A DNA stretch of 18,537 nucleotides from an uncultured Streptococcus sp. Lineage in GTDB: Bacteria > Bacillota > Bacilli > Lactobacillales > Streptococcaceae. This document shows, one piece after another, positions 5,388 through 15,274 of the stretch (position 1 is the first letter of the stretch; every line of letters begins with the position of its first letter). The stretch lies in contig CAJZGQ010000009.1 of NCBI GenBank assembly GCA_916048115.1, positions 1-18,537 of the forward strand, read 5' to 3'. Made by a program: the position numbers and the translations under genes. The notes beneath the pieces are model-generated. The model was not told where the DNA came from and did no database searches. It saw nothing but the letters and a program-made list of their open reading frames with translations.

Positions 5388-7841
5388 ATGACAAGACAGA
5401 AACGGAAATATGCCATTGTGGACCTGGAAGCGACCAGTGCTGGAAGCAATGCTAAGATCATTCAGGTTGGGATTGTCATCGTCGAAGATGGGAGGATTAC
5501 GCAATCCTATGAGACGGATGTGAATCCCCATGAACGATTGGATGAGCATATCAAACAACTGACTGGCCTGACAGATGCTCGCTTGCGGAAAGCACCAGAG
5601 TTTGCACAAGTGGCAAAGGAAATTTTTGAATTAATAGAAGATGCCGTCTTTGTGGCCCATAATGTCAAATTTGATGCGAATTTATTGGCAGAAGCCCTCT
5701 TTTGGGAAGGATTTGAGCTAACGACCCCTAGAATTGATACGGTTGAATTGTCTCAAATTTTCTATCCGACTTTAGAACGCTACAATTTAGGAGCGCTTGC
5801 GACTGAACTGGAAATTGAGTTGCACCATGCTCACTCCGCTCTAGCGGATGCTATGGCAACAGCCCAGCTGCTGTTGAAATTGAGAGAGAAAATTGCGAGC
5901 TTACCAAGAGGATTGATCGAAAAACTTCTTTCGATGGCAGATTGTTTGATTTATGAATCGCGACTCTTAATAGAAGATGCGCTTGAAGACAGTAGTCTTT
6001 TTTTACCAGCTCATTTAGTAGAAGTTCATGGACTATACCTGCGAAAGCCACAGCAGTTCTTAGAAAGTCACTATTTGTCTGAACAGTTTGAACTCAATAT
6101 GCAGTTGTTGGGAATGGAAGCTTATCCGGAGCAGAGAGAATTTGTTGCCTATATCGAGGACAGTTTGCACCAGCCGCTTCCAAGTTTTATCGAGGCGCCA
6201 ACGGGAATTGGGAAGACCTACGCTTATCTGTTAACGCTTTTGGCTAAAACCTCCAAGCGCATTCTTGTGAGTGTTCCAACTAAAATTCTTCAGGATCAAA
6301 TTATGAAGAAAGAAGGAAAGACCATCCAGGATCTTTTCCAAATTCCCTTTCATAGCCTTAAAAGTCCCAAGGATTATATCCAACTCGATAAATTTTATGA
6401 GACCTTACAGATTGAGTCAGATAATGGGATGATTCGACGCTTTAAAATGCAACTGTTGGTTTGGCTGACCATGACTGAATCAGGAGAGTTCAGTGAAATT
6501 GGCCAACTCTATCGTCATGTTCATTTTGTAGCTGACATTTGCCACGATGGTCAATTGTCGAAACGTTCACTGTTTTATCAGGAAGATTTTTGGCGTCTTG
6601 GTCAGGAAAAAGTGAAAACTAGCCGGGTAATTCTGACCAATCATGCTTATCTGCTAACCCGTCTAGAAGATGATAAGAGTCTACTTCAAGAGTCTGTTCT
6701 GGTCGTGGATGAAGCGCAAAAACTCTTCTTTGCTTTGGAGCAGTTTTCACAGAGAGAAGAAACCTTGCAATCTCTTCTTCTAAGCTTGCAACACGCCATC
6801 GAAGAGGAAAAAGATCTGCTGCAACGGCGTTTGCTGGAAAGTATTCAATTTGAATTAAATGCCTGCTCTAAGGAAGTTGTACAAGGAAAAACAGCGATCT
6901 TATCAGATCAAACAGTGGCAAAAATTCGACAGGATGTCTCAGAATTAAAAAACGAATCATTAGAGAATCTAAGGGAATTGTTTGATGAGCGCTACCAAAC
7001 CTTTTGGATGGACAAGGAAGTGGTCGAAAGCCACCAGATTCTTCGTCTCCACGGAGGAGTTGAGGACTTGCTATCCTTTAAGGAGTTTGTTCCTGAAGAA
7101 GTGCCCGTGCTCTTTGTATCAGCAACGATCGCGATCAGTAAAAAGGTGCATTTACCTGCCCTTTTGGGATACCAAGAGCAGCAAATCTACCGGGTGCCAA
7201 TAACAGTCAAACAACACCAGGAATTGTTAGTGCCGATAGATTTTCCAGATGTCGTTTCTTTATCTTCCGTGGAGTATGCAGGAGAGATTTGTCAGCTCAT
7301 CGATGAACTCCTTCCTCTAAGAAAACCAATTTTTCTTTTGTTTACCTCAAAAGAATTGTTACTGGAGACGTCAAACGCCTTGAAGTTTCCTCATTTAGCC
7401 CAGTATCGAAATGGCGATGCAGCTAATATTAAGCGACGATTTGACAGAGGAGAAAGCTATATTTTATTGGGAACAGGAAGCTTCTGGGAGGGTGTCGATT
7501 TTTCCCAACAAAAAGAAGTGATTCAAATCATCACGCGCCTTCCTTTTGACAACACTAAAGATTATATGGTTCAAAAGCTGAATACAAAACTCAGAGAACA
7601 GGGGAAAAATCCCTTTTACGACTATAGTCTTCCAGTCGCGATTTTAAGGCTAAAACAGGCTATTGGGAGAACCAGCCGTTTTCAAGATCAGGAATCTCTG
7701 GTCCTCTTATTGGATCAGCGGGTGGTAACCAAGCGATATGGAAAACAAATTTTGGACGGGTTGCAACAGGTGTTGCCTCTTCATACGACCTTGAGAGAGC
7801 GGCTTATTGAGCAAGCAGCTGACTTTTTTGAAAGGAATTGA
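5388..7841 (+). CDS. dinG: DinG-type helicase with N-terminal DEDDh exonuclease domain
   Basis: An 817-residue fusion of a DnaQ-like 3'-5' exonuclease and an XPD/DinG-type superfamily 2 helicase core, likely acting in DNA repair. Exonuclease residues: D12 and E14 (DLEAT), D96 (HNVKFD), H149 and D154 (HSALAD). Helicase motifs: Walker A EAPTGIGKT (269-277), DEAQ box (441-444), GTGSFWEGVDF (695-705) and QAIGRTSR (757-764). The region that holds four iron-sulphur cysteines in E. coli DinG has a single cysteine here (C385), as in the Firmicute DinG group, where the S. aureus protein behaves as a nuclease. I chose the ATG at 5388: the TATAAT lies between it and the in-frame ATG at 5331, which would add 19 residues. 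It is the first gene of a run with a YeiH-family gene 4 bp downstream. Confidence 0.92.
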   Translation: MTRQKRKYAIVDLEATSAGSNAKIIQVGIVIVEDGRITQSYETDVNPHERLDEHIKQLTGLTDARLRKAPEFAQVAKEIFELIEDAVFVAHNVKFDANLLAEALFWEGFELTTPRIDTVELSQIFYPTLERYNLGALATELEIELHHAHSALADAMATAQLLLKLREKIASLPRGLIEKLLSMADCLIYESRLLIEDALEDSSLFLPAHLVEVHGLYLRKPQQFLESHYLSEQFELNMQLLGMEAYPEQREFVAYIEDSLHQPLPSFIEAPTGIGKTYAYLLTLLAKTSKRILVSVPTKILQDQIMKKEGKTIQDLFQIPFHSLKSPKDYIQLDKFYETLQIESDNGMIRRFKMQLLVWLTMTESGEFSEIGQLYRHVHFVADICHDGQLSKRSLFYQEDFWRLGQEKVKTSRVILTNHAYLLTRLEDDKSLLQESVLVVDEAQKLFFALEQFSQREETLQSLLLSLQHAIEEEKDLLQRRLLESIQFELNACSKEVVQGKTAILSDQTVAKIRQDVSELKNESLENLRELFDERYQTFWMDKEVVESHQILRLHGGVEDLLSFKEFVPEEVPVLFVSATIAISKKVHLPALLGYQEQQIYRVPITVKQHQELLVPIDFPDVVSLSSVEYAGEICQLIDELLPLRKPIFLLFTSKELLLETSNALKFPHLAQYRNGDAANIKRRFDRGESYILLGTGSFWEGVDFSQQKEVIQIITRLPFDNTKDYMVQKLNTKLREQGKNPFYDYSLPVAILRLKQAIGRTSRFQDQESLVLLLDQRVVTKRYGKQILDGLQQVLPLHTTLRERLIEQAADFFERN

Positions 7842-7845
7842 GAGA

Positions 7846-8826
7846 ATGAAAAATAAAGGATTTGGACTTGCAATTGCATTTGTACTGGCTCTTTGTGCCA
7901 TGTTTTTGGGAAATTTCTTTCCCATTATTGGCTCCAGTGTTTTTGCCTTGATCTTAGGAATTTTACTTAATGAATTGATTGACTTACCTGAGAATTCTCG
8001 CCCAGGATTGAATTGGTCCGGTAAGAAATTGTTGCAGTATTCGATTATCTTCATGGGATTTAGCTTGCCCATTGCGACGGTTGCCTCTACAGGCTTGTCT
8101 TCTTTAAAGATTAGTCTGCCAACGATAACCGTTGCCTTTCTTGCAGCTATTATTTTTGGGAGAGTCTTCCACCTGAAATCTCATCTACGGACCTTAATTG
8201 GGTTTGGTACAGCTATTTGTGGTGGATCTGCTATTGCAGCAGCAGCGCCGATCATTGAAGCTGACGAAGAGGAAATTGCCCTATCTATGTCAACTATCTT
8301 CTTCTTCAACATTTTGGCTGTCTTTATCTTTCCAGTATTAGGGCATTTATGGCATATGTCTAATTTTCAATTTGGCCTCTGGTCAGGAACAGCCATTAAC
8401 GATACGTCATCAGTTGTAGCAGCAGCATTTTCATACAGTAAAGCGGCGGGTGAAATGGCGACCATTGTTAAGTTGACACGCGCCCTGATGATTGTACCAG
8501 TTTGTTTGGGCTTGATCGGTTTAAAATGGTATCGTAGCAAGCAACAAGGAAGAAACAAAGGAATGTTAAAGAAAATTATTCCTTGGTTCATCATCTGGTT
8601 TATTGTGGCTTCTATTCTTTCATCTATCGGTTTGGTACCTAAAGTGGTTCTACCTTACTTAAAGGACCTTTCTCACCTCTTTATGGCCATGGCCTTGGTC
8701 GGAATCGGAAGCAAGGTTTCTTGGAAACAGTTCCGTGCAGCAGGAGCAGCCCCCCTTCTAGTAGGGTTGATTGCTTGGTTTTGTGTAGCAGGATCTAGCT
8801 TGATTCTACAAATGTTGTTCTATTAA
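7846..8826 (+). CDS. YeiH/UPF0324-family membrane transporter (putative sulfate exporter family)
   Basis: A 326-residue polytopic membrane protein with about ten hydrophobic segments. The family hallmarks are the two related loops GTAICGGSAI (121-130) and GTAINDTSSVVAA (181-193), the first followed by the acidic EADEEE stretch (138-143) that is usual in this family. Databases label the family putative sulfate exporter; the real substrate is not known from sequence. The start at 7846 lies 4 bp after the dinG stop, with its ribosome site AAAGGA (7831-7836) inside the end of dinG, so the two are probably translationally linked. An upstream in-frame start at 7807 would overlap dinG and lacks support. 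RodA follows after 33 bp. Confidence 0.85.
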   Translation: MKNKGFGLAIAFVLALCAMFLGNFFPIIGSSVFALILGILLNELIDLPENSRPGLNWSGKKLLQYSIIFMGFSLPIATVASTGLSSLKISLPTITVAFLAAIIFGRVFHLKSHLRTLIGFGTAICGGSAIAAAAPIIEADEEEIALSMSTIFFFNILAVFIFPVLGHLWHMSNFQFGLWSGTAINDTSSVVAAAFSYSKAAGEMATIVKLTRALMIVPVCLGLIGLKWYRSKQQGRNKGMLKKIIPWFIIWFIVASILSSIGLVPKVVLPYLKDLSHLFMAMALVGIGSKVSWKQFRAAGAAPLLVGLIAWFCVAGSSLILQMLFY

Positions 8827-8859
8827 TTGATTTGATGATTCTCACAGAAAGGAACGTGA

Positions 8860-10089
8860 ATGAAGAAACATCATTTTTGGACGATTCACCTGGATTATTC
8901 GATCATTGGGATTGTCTTCGCCCTTCTTATGATTGGGATTTTATCTGTTTATGTAGCAGTTTCTCATGACTATCCCCAAATGGTGTGGCCTTTTTTAGGG
9001 CAGCAATTGGCCTGGATTGGTGTGGGATGCGTCATTTGCCTGATTGTGACCATTTTTAGCACGAAATTTCTTTGGAAAATCACTCCCTTTCTTTACCTGC
9101 TTGGCCTGGCCTTGATGGTTCTTCCCCTTGTGTTTTATAATCCAAACTTGGTGGCTTCAACAGGTGCAAAAAACTGGGTAGCTTATGGAAACATCACCTT
9201 ATTTCAGCCTTCAGAATTTATGAAGATTCCCTTCATCCTGATGCTGTCACGTTCTATTGTTCGATTTTTACAAAGAAATAAGGGGCGTGAGCGATTGTTA
9301 CGACAAGATTGGTTTTTAATTCTAGAGTTGACCATCTATACAATTCCGGTCTTTGCCTTATTGGCCCTCCAACAGGATTTGGGAACGGCCTTAGTATTTT
9401 TGGCTATCTTTGCGGGCTTAGTGCTCGTTTCAGGAGTTTCCTGGAAAATTATCTTGCCGGTCATCTTGCTTCTGGCAGGTGGGTTAGCAGGCTTTCTCTT
9501 CCTCTTTCTATCAGAGGGGGGGCGGGCTTTTCTGCACCAGCAAGTAGGGATGCCAACCTACCAAATGAACCGTATTTTAGCCTGGTTAAATCCTTTTGAC
9601 TATGCACAAACCACCACCTACCAGCAGGCACAAGGACAGCTAGCTATTGCTAGTGGTGGCCTCTTTGGTCAAGGCTTTAATGTCTCCAATTTATTGGTTC
9701 CCGTACGGGAAAGCGATATGATTTTTACGGTCGTCGCAGAAGACTTTGGCTTTGTTGGAGCTCTGGTGCTGTTGATTTTATACGTGACCCTGATTTACCG
9801 CATTTTAAAAATTACCCTCCAGTCCAATAACCAATTTTATACTTATATTTCCATTGGATTTATCATGATGCTGGTCTTTCATATTTTTGAAAATGTTGGC
9901 GCGGTAACGGGTCTTCTCCCCTTGACGGGGATTCCCCTCCCCTTTATCTCACAGGGTGGATCGTCTATTATTAGTAATCTAATTGGTGTTGGTCTGGTCC
10001 TCTCAATATATAATCATAGTAGCAAAAAGAAAGAGCCAGAAGAAGGGCCTCCAATCCGTAAAAAAGTAGTCCTTAAAAGGGCGCAATAG
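8860..10089 (+). CDS. rodA: Rod-shape/elongation peptidoglycan glycosyltransferase RodA
   Basis: A 409-residue SEDS-family membrane protein that polymerises lipid II into glycan strands, working with a class B penicillin-binding protein in peripheral wall growth. Seen: about ten membrane helices, KNW with W106, FQPSE (115-119), the long extracellular loop with RESDMIF containing the catalytic aspartate D286, AEDFGFVG (293-300), and the family signature GIPLPFISQGGSS (357-369). The tail is basic and cytoplasmic. The protein closely resembles remembered pneumococcal RodA, including VASTGAKNWV and QTTTYQQAQGQ, so it is RodA rather than FtsW. The start has AGAAAGGA about 6 nt upstream. It lies third in the dinG run; in an ovoid coccus RodA supports elongation at midcell. 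Confidence 0.95.
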   Translation: MKKHHFWTIHLDYSIIGIVFALLMIGILSVYVAVSHDYPQMVWPFLGQQLAWIGVGCVICLIVTIFSTKFLWKITPFLYLLGLALMVLPLVFYNPNLVASTGAKNWVAYGNITLFQPSEFMKIPFILMLSRSIVRFLQRNKGRERLLRQDWFLILELTIYTIPVFALLALQQDLGTALVFLAIFAGLVLVSGVSWKIILPVILLLAGGLAGFLFLFLSEGGRAFLHQQVGMPTYQMNRILAWLNPFDYAQTTTYQQAQGQLAIASGGLFGQGFNVSNLLVPVRESDMIFTVVAEDFGFVGALVLLILYVTLIYRILKITLQSNNQFYTYISIGFIMMLVFHIFENVGAVTGLLPLTGIPLPFISQGGSSIISNLIGVGLVLSIYNHSSKKKEPEEGPPIRKKVVLKRAQ

Positions 10090-10108
10090 ATAGAAAGAAG
10101 GAATGAAA

Positions 10109-10660
10109 ATGAAAAAAGTAGCAACGATTTTAGCAAACGGTTTTGAAGAAATTGAAGCCTTGACCATTGTCGATGTTTTGAGACGTGCTGGGATCGACTG
10201 TGACCTCGTTGGCATGGAAGAAACGGTCACAGGTTCTCACCAGATCACAGTGGAAGTCGACCGCCTCTGGAATGGGGATCTGTCAGATTATGATGGAATC
10301 TTCTTACCAGGTGGGATGCCAGGAGCCGCGAATTTGCGGGATAATCCGGAATTGATTGCAGCTCTTCAAGAAGAAAGTAGGAAGGGAAAAATCATTTCTG
10401 CGATTTGTGCAGCACCAATTGTCTTGGCGCGTGCCGGCCTCTTAAAAGATAAACACTATACGTGTTACGATGGCTTTGAAGAAGAGATTCAAGATGGACA
10501 CTATCAGAAAGAAACAGTGGTGAAAGACGGTAATCTCTTGACCAGTCGTGGTCCTTCAACGGCTTTTGCCTTAGCTTATGCCTTGGTAGAGCAATTTGGA
10601 GGAGATGCCCAAAGCCTTCGTCAAGGAATGCTCTATCAAGATGTCTTTGGAGATGCTTAA
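10109..10660 (+). CDS. DJ-1/PfpI/ThiJ-family protein
   Basis: A 183-residue single-domain protein of the DJ-1/PfpI superfamily, close to YajL and eukaryotic DJ-1. The nucleophilic cysteine is C100 in SAICAAP at the elbow, and the acidic partner is in GFEEIE (E13/E14). LPGGMPGAANLRD (66-78) and TSRGPSTAF (145-153) are subgroup motifs. Members have been described as protective chaperones, glyoxalases or protein deglycases; older labels call it a thiazole biosynthesis protein, and nothing here supports that. Two ATGs are possible: 10103 directly abuts the ribosome site GAAAGAAGGA, while 10109 sits 6 nt after it, so I chose 10109. It is 13 bp or so after rodA and is the last gene of the operon. 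Confidence 0.88.
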   Translation: MKKVATILANGFEEIEALTIVDVLRRAGIDCDLVGMEETVTGSHQITVEVDRLWNGDLSDYDGIFLPGGMPGAANLRDNPELIAALQEESRKGKIISAICAAPIVLARAGLLKDKHYTCYDGFEEEIQDGHYQKETVVKDGNLLTSRGPSTAFALAYALVEQFGGDAQSLRQGMLYQDVFGDA

Positions 10661-10672
10661 AAGAGCTCTTTT
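10659..10672. repeat. 14-bp perfect palindrome at the DJ-1 stop codon
   Basis: AAAAGAGCTCTTTT overlaps the TAA stop (10658-10660). It has no loop, so as RNA it would be a poor hairpin; it could weakly pause transcription or be chance. The stronger terminator lies about 90 bp further on. Confidence 0.3.
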
Positions 10673-10756
10673 GGACACCATATTTTCTGGTGAAAGTTTA
10701 CATTCTATGACGGGAAATGACTTCTCTTTGATTTAAAATGAAATGACCGTAAAAAA

Positions 10757-10800
10757 TGGCTAAAATCCCCCCTAAATGAGGGTTTTAGCTTATTTTTTTT
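10757..10800 (+). terminator. Intrinsic terminator of the dinG-yeiH-rodA-DJ-1 operon
   Basis: Arms GCTAAAA (10759-10765) and TTTTAGC (10783-10789) extend inward with CCC against GGG (10780-10782) past one unpaired or wobble T, then a T-rich tail TTATTTTTTTT ends at 10800. The tail runs directly into the next promoter, whose -10 begins 12 bp later. Confidence 0.85.
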
Positions 10801-10809
10801 GTCCATTTG

Positions 10810-10818
10810 TGGTATAAT
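10810..10818 (+). promoter_or_regulatory. Extended -10 promoter of the HAD-gyrB unit, abutting the start codon
   Basis: TGTGG precedes a perfect TATAAT (10813-10818). The -35 position falls in the T tract of the previous terminator and has no TTGACA-like sequence. Seven nucleotides separate the box from the ATG at 10826, so the first transcribed base is probably the A of the start codon. Confidence 0.7.
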
Positions 10819-10825
10819 ATTGACT

Positions 10826-11389
10826 ATGAATTATCATGATTTTATATGGGATCTTGGTGGGACGCTATTGGATAATTACGAAACGTCCACAAATGCCTTT
10901 GTAGCGACATTGAAGGACTTTCACATCCAAGCCGATCATGATTCTGTTTATGCAGCATTAAAAATCTCAACACAGGATGCAATTCAAACCTTTGCCCCTC
11001 ATATTTCCAATTTTCGTACGGAATACAAGAAAAAAGAAGCCTTGGGCTTGCAAGAGCCGGTCTTATTTGAGGGAGCAAAAGAGTTACTAGAAGAGATCCA
11101 AGCACATGGAGGACGCCATTTTTTGGTATCTCATCGGGATCGCCAAGTTTTGACCCTTATTGAACAGACAGGCATTGCACCCTACTTTACGGAGATTGTA
11201 ACAGCAGACGAGGGCTTTCCTCGAAAACCAGACCCAGCCTCTATGCTTTATTTGAAGGAAAAATATGGCATTCAAGACGGTCTGGTCATCGGAGATCGTC
11301 CGATCGATATTGAAGCTGGGAAGGCTGCAGGGCTTTCAACCTATTTATTTGATACCATGCCCCACTTACACCAGTTTATATTTGAATAG
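10826..11389 (+). CDS. HAD-superfamily protein with atypical motif I (DLGGT)
   Basis: A 187-residue haloacid dehalogenase-like protein with an alpha-helical cap after motif I (subfamily IA layout). Motif I is DLGGT with the nucleophile D9, but the position two residues on, normally the general acid Asp of DxDGT, is G11. The rest is intact: motif II S102 (LVSHRD), motif III K134 (FPRKPDP), motif IV GDRPID with D157 and D161. Loss of the second aspartate makes a standard phosphatase mechanism doubtful; the substrate is unknown. The ATG at 10826 is favoured by the upstream -10 box and start of homology; no ribosome site precedes it. Only 12 bp separate it from gyrB, so they are likely co-transcribed. 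Confidence 0.88.
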   Translation: MNYHDFIWDLGGTLLDNYETSTNAFVATLKDFHIQADHDSVYAALKISTQDAIQTFAPHISNFRTEYKKKEALGLQEPVLFEGAKELLEEIQAHGGRHFLVSHRDRQVLTLIEQTGIAPYFTEIVTADEGFPRKPDPASMLYLKEKYGIQDGLVIGDRPIDIEAGKAAGLSTYLFDTMPHLHQFIFE

Positions 11390-13351
<1,962 letters not shown>

Positions 13352-13368
13352 AATTCAACGAACGCTTC

Positions 13369-13378
13369 CCATTAATGG
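13369..13378. repeat. Palindrome over the expected -35 of the ezrA promoter
   Basis: CCATTAATGG is a perfect 10-bp palindrome spanning the place where a -35 element would lie for the TATAAT at 13390. It could be an operator or chance AT-rich symmetry. Confidence 0.25.
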
Positions 13379-13386
13379 ATATTTTA

Positions 13387-13395
13387 TGGTATAAT
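13387..13395 (+). promoter_or_regulatory. Extended -10 promoter of ezrA
   Basis: TATGG followed by TATAAT (13390-13395) matches the extended -10 form, with no recognisable -35. A start near 13402 gives a leader of about 36 nt that begins with a small stem ATTAC (13403-13407) / GTAAT (13414-13418) and includes AAGGAG (13425-13430) before the ATG at 13438. Confidence 0.75.
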
Positions 13396-13437
13396 TACAA
13401 GGATTACGTTCAAGTAATACGATGAAGGAGTTTTTAT

Positions 13438-15162
13438 ATGTCTAGTGGACTAATTGTTCTCATCTTTATTGTCGCCCTTATCTTGATTGTAGGATATGTG
13501 GTTGCAGTCATTTTGAGAAAACGAAACGAGGCCTTACTGGCAGCACTGGAAGAACGAAAAGAAAAGTTATATAACCTTCCAGTCAACGATGAAGTTGAGG
13601 CCGTAAAAAACATGCATTTGATTGGTCAAAGTCAAGTTGCATTTCGTGAATGGAATCAAAAATGGGTAGATTTATCCTTAAATTCATTTGCTGATATTGA
13701 AAACAATCTGTTTGAGGCGGAAGGCTACAATAATTCTTTCCGTTTCATGAAGGCTAAACAAGCTATTGACAATATCGAAAGTCAGATCCAGTTGATCGAC
13801 GAAGATATCAAAGCGATTCGCCAAGCCCTTTCAGATCTTGAAGAGCAAGAACAAAAAAATAGCGGACGCGTGGTTCATGCCTTAGATATGTTTGAAGAAC
13901 TTCAAAAAGAAGTCAGTTCAGATCCAGATCGTTATGGCAGTGCGCTTCCTGAAATTGAAAAGCAAATTGGAAATATTCAATCTGAGTTTTCACAATTTGT
14001 CACCTTGAATTCTTCAGGTGACCCTGTTGAAGCAGCTGAAATCCTTGATACAGCTGAGAATCATATTGTGGCCTTAAAACAAATTGTTGAGCGAGTGCCA
14101 GAAATTGTCACCGCTCTTCAGTCAAAACTTCCAGACCAATTAGAGGATTTGGAAAGTGGCTACCGCAAGCTTTTGGAATCTGGCTACCACTTCACTGAAA
14201 CAGATATTGAATCTCGTTTCCAACAGTTGCATGCTTCCTTGAAGAACAATATGGCAAATGTATCCGCGCTTGAATTGGACAATGCTATTTACGAAAATGA
14301 GCAAATTCAAGAGGAAATCGATGCATTGTATCACATCTTTACTCGTGAAATCGAATCACAAAAAGTCGTGAAGAAGTTAGTGAAACAACTGCCTGGCTAT
14401 TTGAAACACGCAAAAGATAACAATAGCAACCTTGCAGCAGAAGTGGAACGCCTTAGTAAAACATTCGTCTTGAATGAAAGCTTCAGCCAACAGTTAAAAG
14501 AGTTGGAAGCTGAGCTATCTTCACAAGAAAATGTGGTAGAAGATGCCTTGAAAGATTCATCTGAAACACAAAAGGCCTATTCTATTGTAGAAGAAGAATT
14601 AGAAGCTATTGAAGCTCGCTTGAAAGAAATCGAAGATGAGCAAATTGGCTTAAGTGATTCCCTTTCAAAAATTGAAAAAGACGATGCCAATGCTCGCCAA
14701 AAAGTTAATATCTATGCCAACCGTTTGCATGCCATTAAACGCTATATGGACAAACGAAACTTGCCAGGAATCCCTCAAGAATTCTTGGAATTATTCTTCA
14801 CAGCAAGCAACAATACAGAGGCTTTGATGGATGAGTTGGAAGGGGATAAAATCAACATCGAATCAACCAATCGTTTGTTAGATATTTTGACCAATGATAT
14901 GAATGAATTGGAAGAAGCGACTTATCGAATTGTACAAAATGCTACTTTAACGGAGCAGTTGTTGCAATATTCAAATCGCTATCGTTCATTTGATGATCAT
15001 GTTCAAGCTGCCTTTGATGAGTCCCTTTATATTTTCGAAAGAGAATATGACTATGCGGCTTCCTTCAAAGTCATCTCAGATGCTTTGGAGATGGTAGAAG
15101 CTGGAGTGACCGATCGCTTTGTTACTTCCTATGAAAAAACTCGGGAGCAAATTCGCTTCTAA
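13438..15162 (+). CDS. ezrA: Septation ring formation regulator EzrA
   Basis: A 574-residue membrane-anchored division protein that interacts with FtsZ and other septal proteins and helps restrict Z-ring assembly. One N-terminal membrane helix (about 5-27) is followed by a basic turn (RKRN) and a long cytoplasmic region rich in Glu, Lys and Leu with spectrin-like helical repeats and coiled-coil character. The conserved C-terminal patch is QLLQYSNRYRS, about 507-517, the QNR-type motif needed for midcell localisation in B. subtilis. Length matches the family. The ribosome site AAGGAG lies 7 nt before the ATG. It has its own promoter after gyrB and a strong terminator behind, so it can be expressed alone. 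Confidence 0.96.
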   Translation: MSSGLIVLIFIVALILIVGYVVAVILRKRNEALLAALEERKEKLYNLPVNDEVEAVKNMHLIGQSQVAFREWNQKWVDLSLNSFADIENNLFEAEGYNNSFRFMKAKQAIDNIESQIQLIDEDIKAIRQALSDLEEQEQKNSGRVVHALDMFEELQKEVSSDPDRYGSALPEIEKQIGNIQSEFSQFVTLNSSGDPVEAAEILDTAENHIVALKQIVERVPEIVTALQSKLPDQLEDLESGYRKLLESGYHFTETDIESRFQQLHASLKNNMANVSALELDNAIYENEQIQEEIDALYHIFTREIESQKVVKKLVKQLPGYLKHAKDNNSNLAAEVERLSKTFVLNESFSQQLKELEAELSSQENVVEDALKDSSETQKAYSIVEEELEAIEARLKEIEDEQIGLSDSLSKIEKDDANARQKVNIYANRLHAIKRYMDKRNLPGIPQEFLELFFTASNNTEALMDELEGDKINIESTNRLLDILTNDMNELEEATYRIVQNATLTEQLLQYSNRYRSFDDHVQAAFDESLYIFEREYDYAASFKVISDALEMVEAGVTDRFVTSYEKTREQIRF

Positions 15163-15166
15163 TAAC

Positions 15167-15198
15167 AAAAAAACGACTTTTTAGGAGGTCGTTTTTTT
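15167..15198 (+). terminator. Intrinsic terminator after ezrA
   Basis: A perfect 11-bp stem (AAAAAAACGAC at 15167-15177 with its complement at 15188-15198) encloses a 10-nt loop; the downstream arm itself provides seven T residues. Confidence 0.92.
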
Positions 15199-15220
15199 AT
15201 CTTCAAATCATCATTGAAAC

Positions 15221-15249
15221 TTGAAATTTAAACCCTATTTTTGTATAGT
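15221..15249 (+). promoter_or_regulatory. Promoter of serB-glycerate kinase
   Basis: TTGAAA (15221-15226) and TATAGT (15244-15249) are separated by the ideal 17 bp. A start near 15256 leaves about 19 nt of leader containing GAAAGGAAA before the ATG at 15275. Confidence 0.75.
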
Positions 15250-15274
15250 AAGGGAGAAATAAGAAAGGAAAGCG

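Noticed and set aside
10674..10692. CACCA/TGGTG hairpin after the DJ-1 gene as a terminator
   Set aside because: The five-pair stem is weak and no T run follows; the hairpin at 10757-10800 is far better.
10661..10825. Small RNA or riboswitch in the 165-bp gap before the HAD gene
   Set aside because: Apart from the palindrome, terminator and promoter already listed I see no conserved RNA fold, and the HAD transcript appears to start at its ATG.
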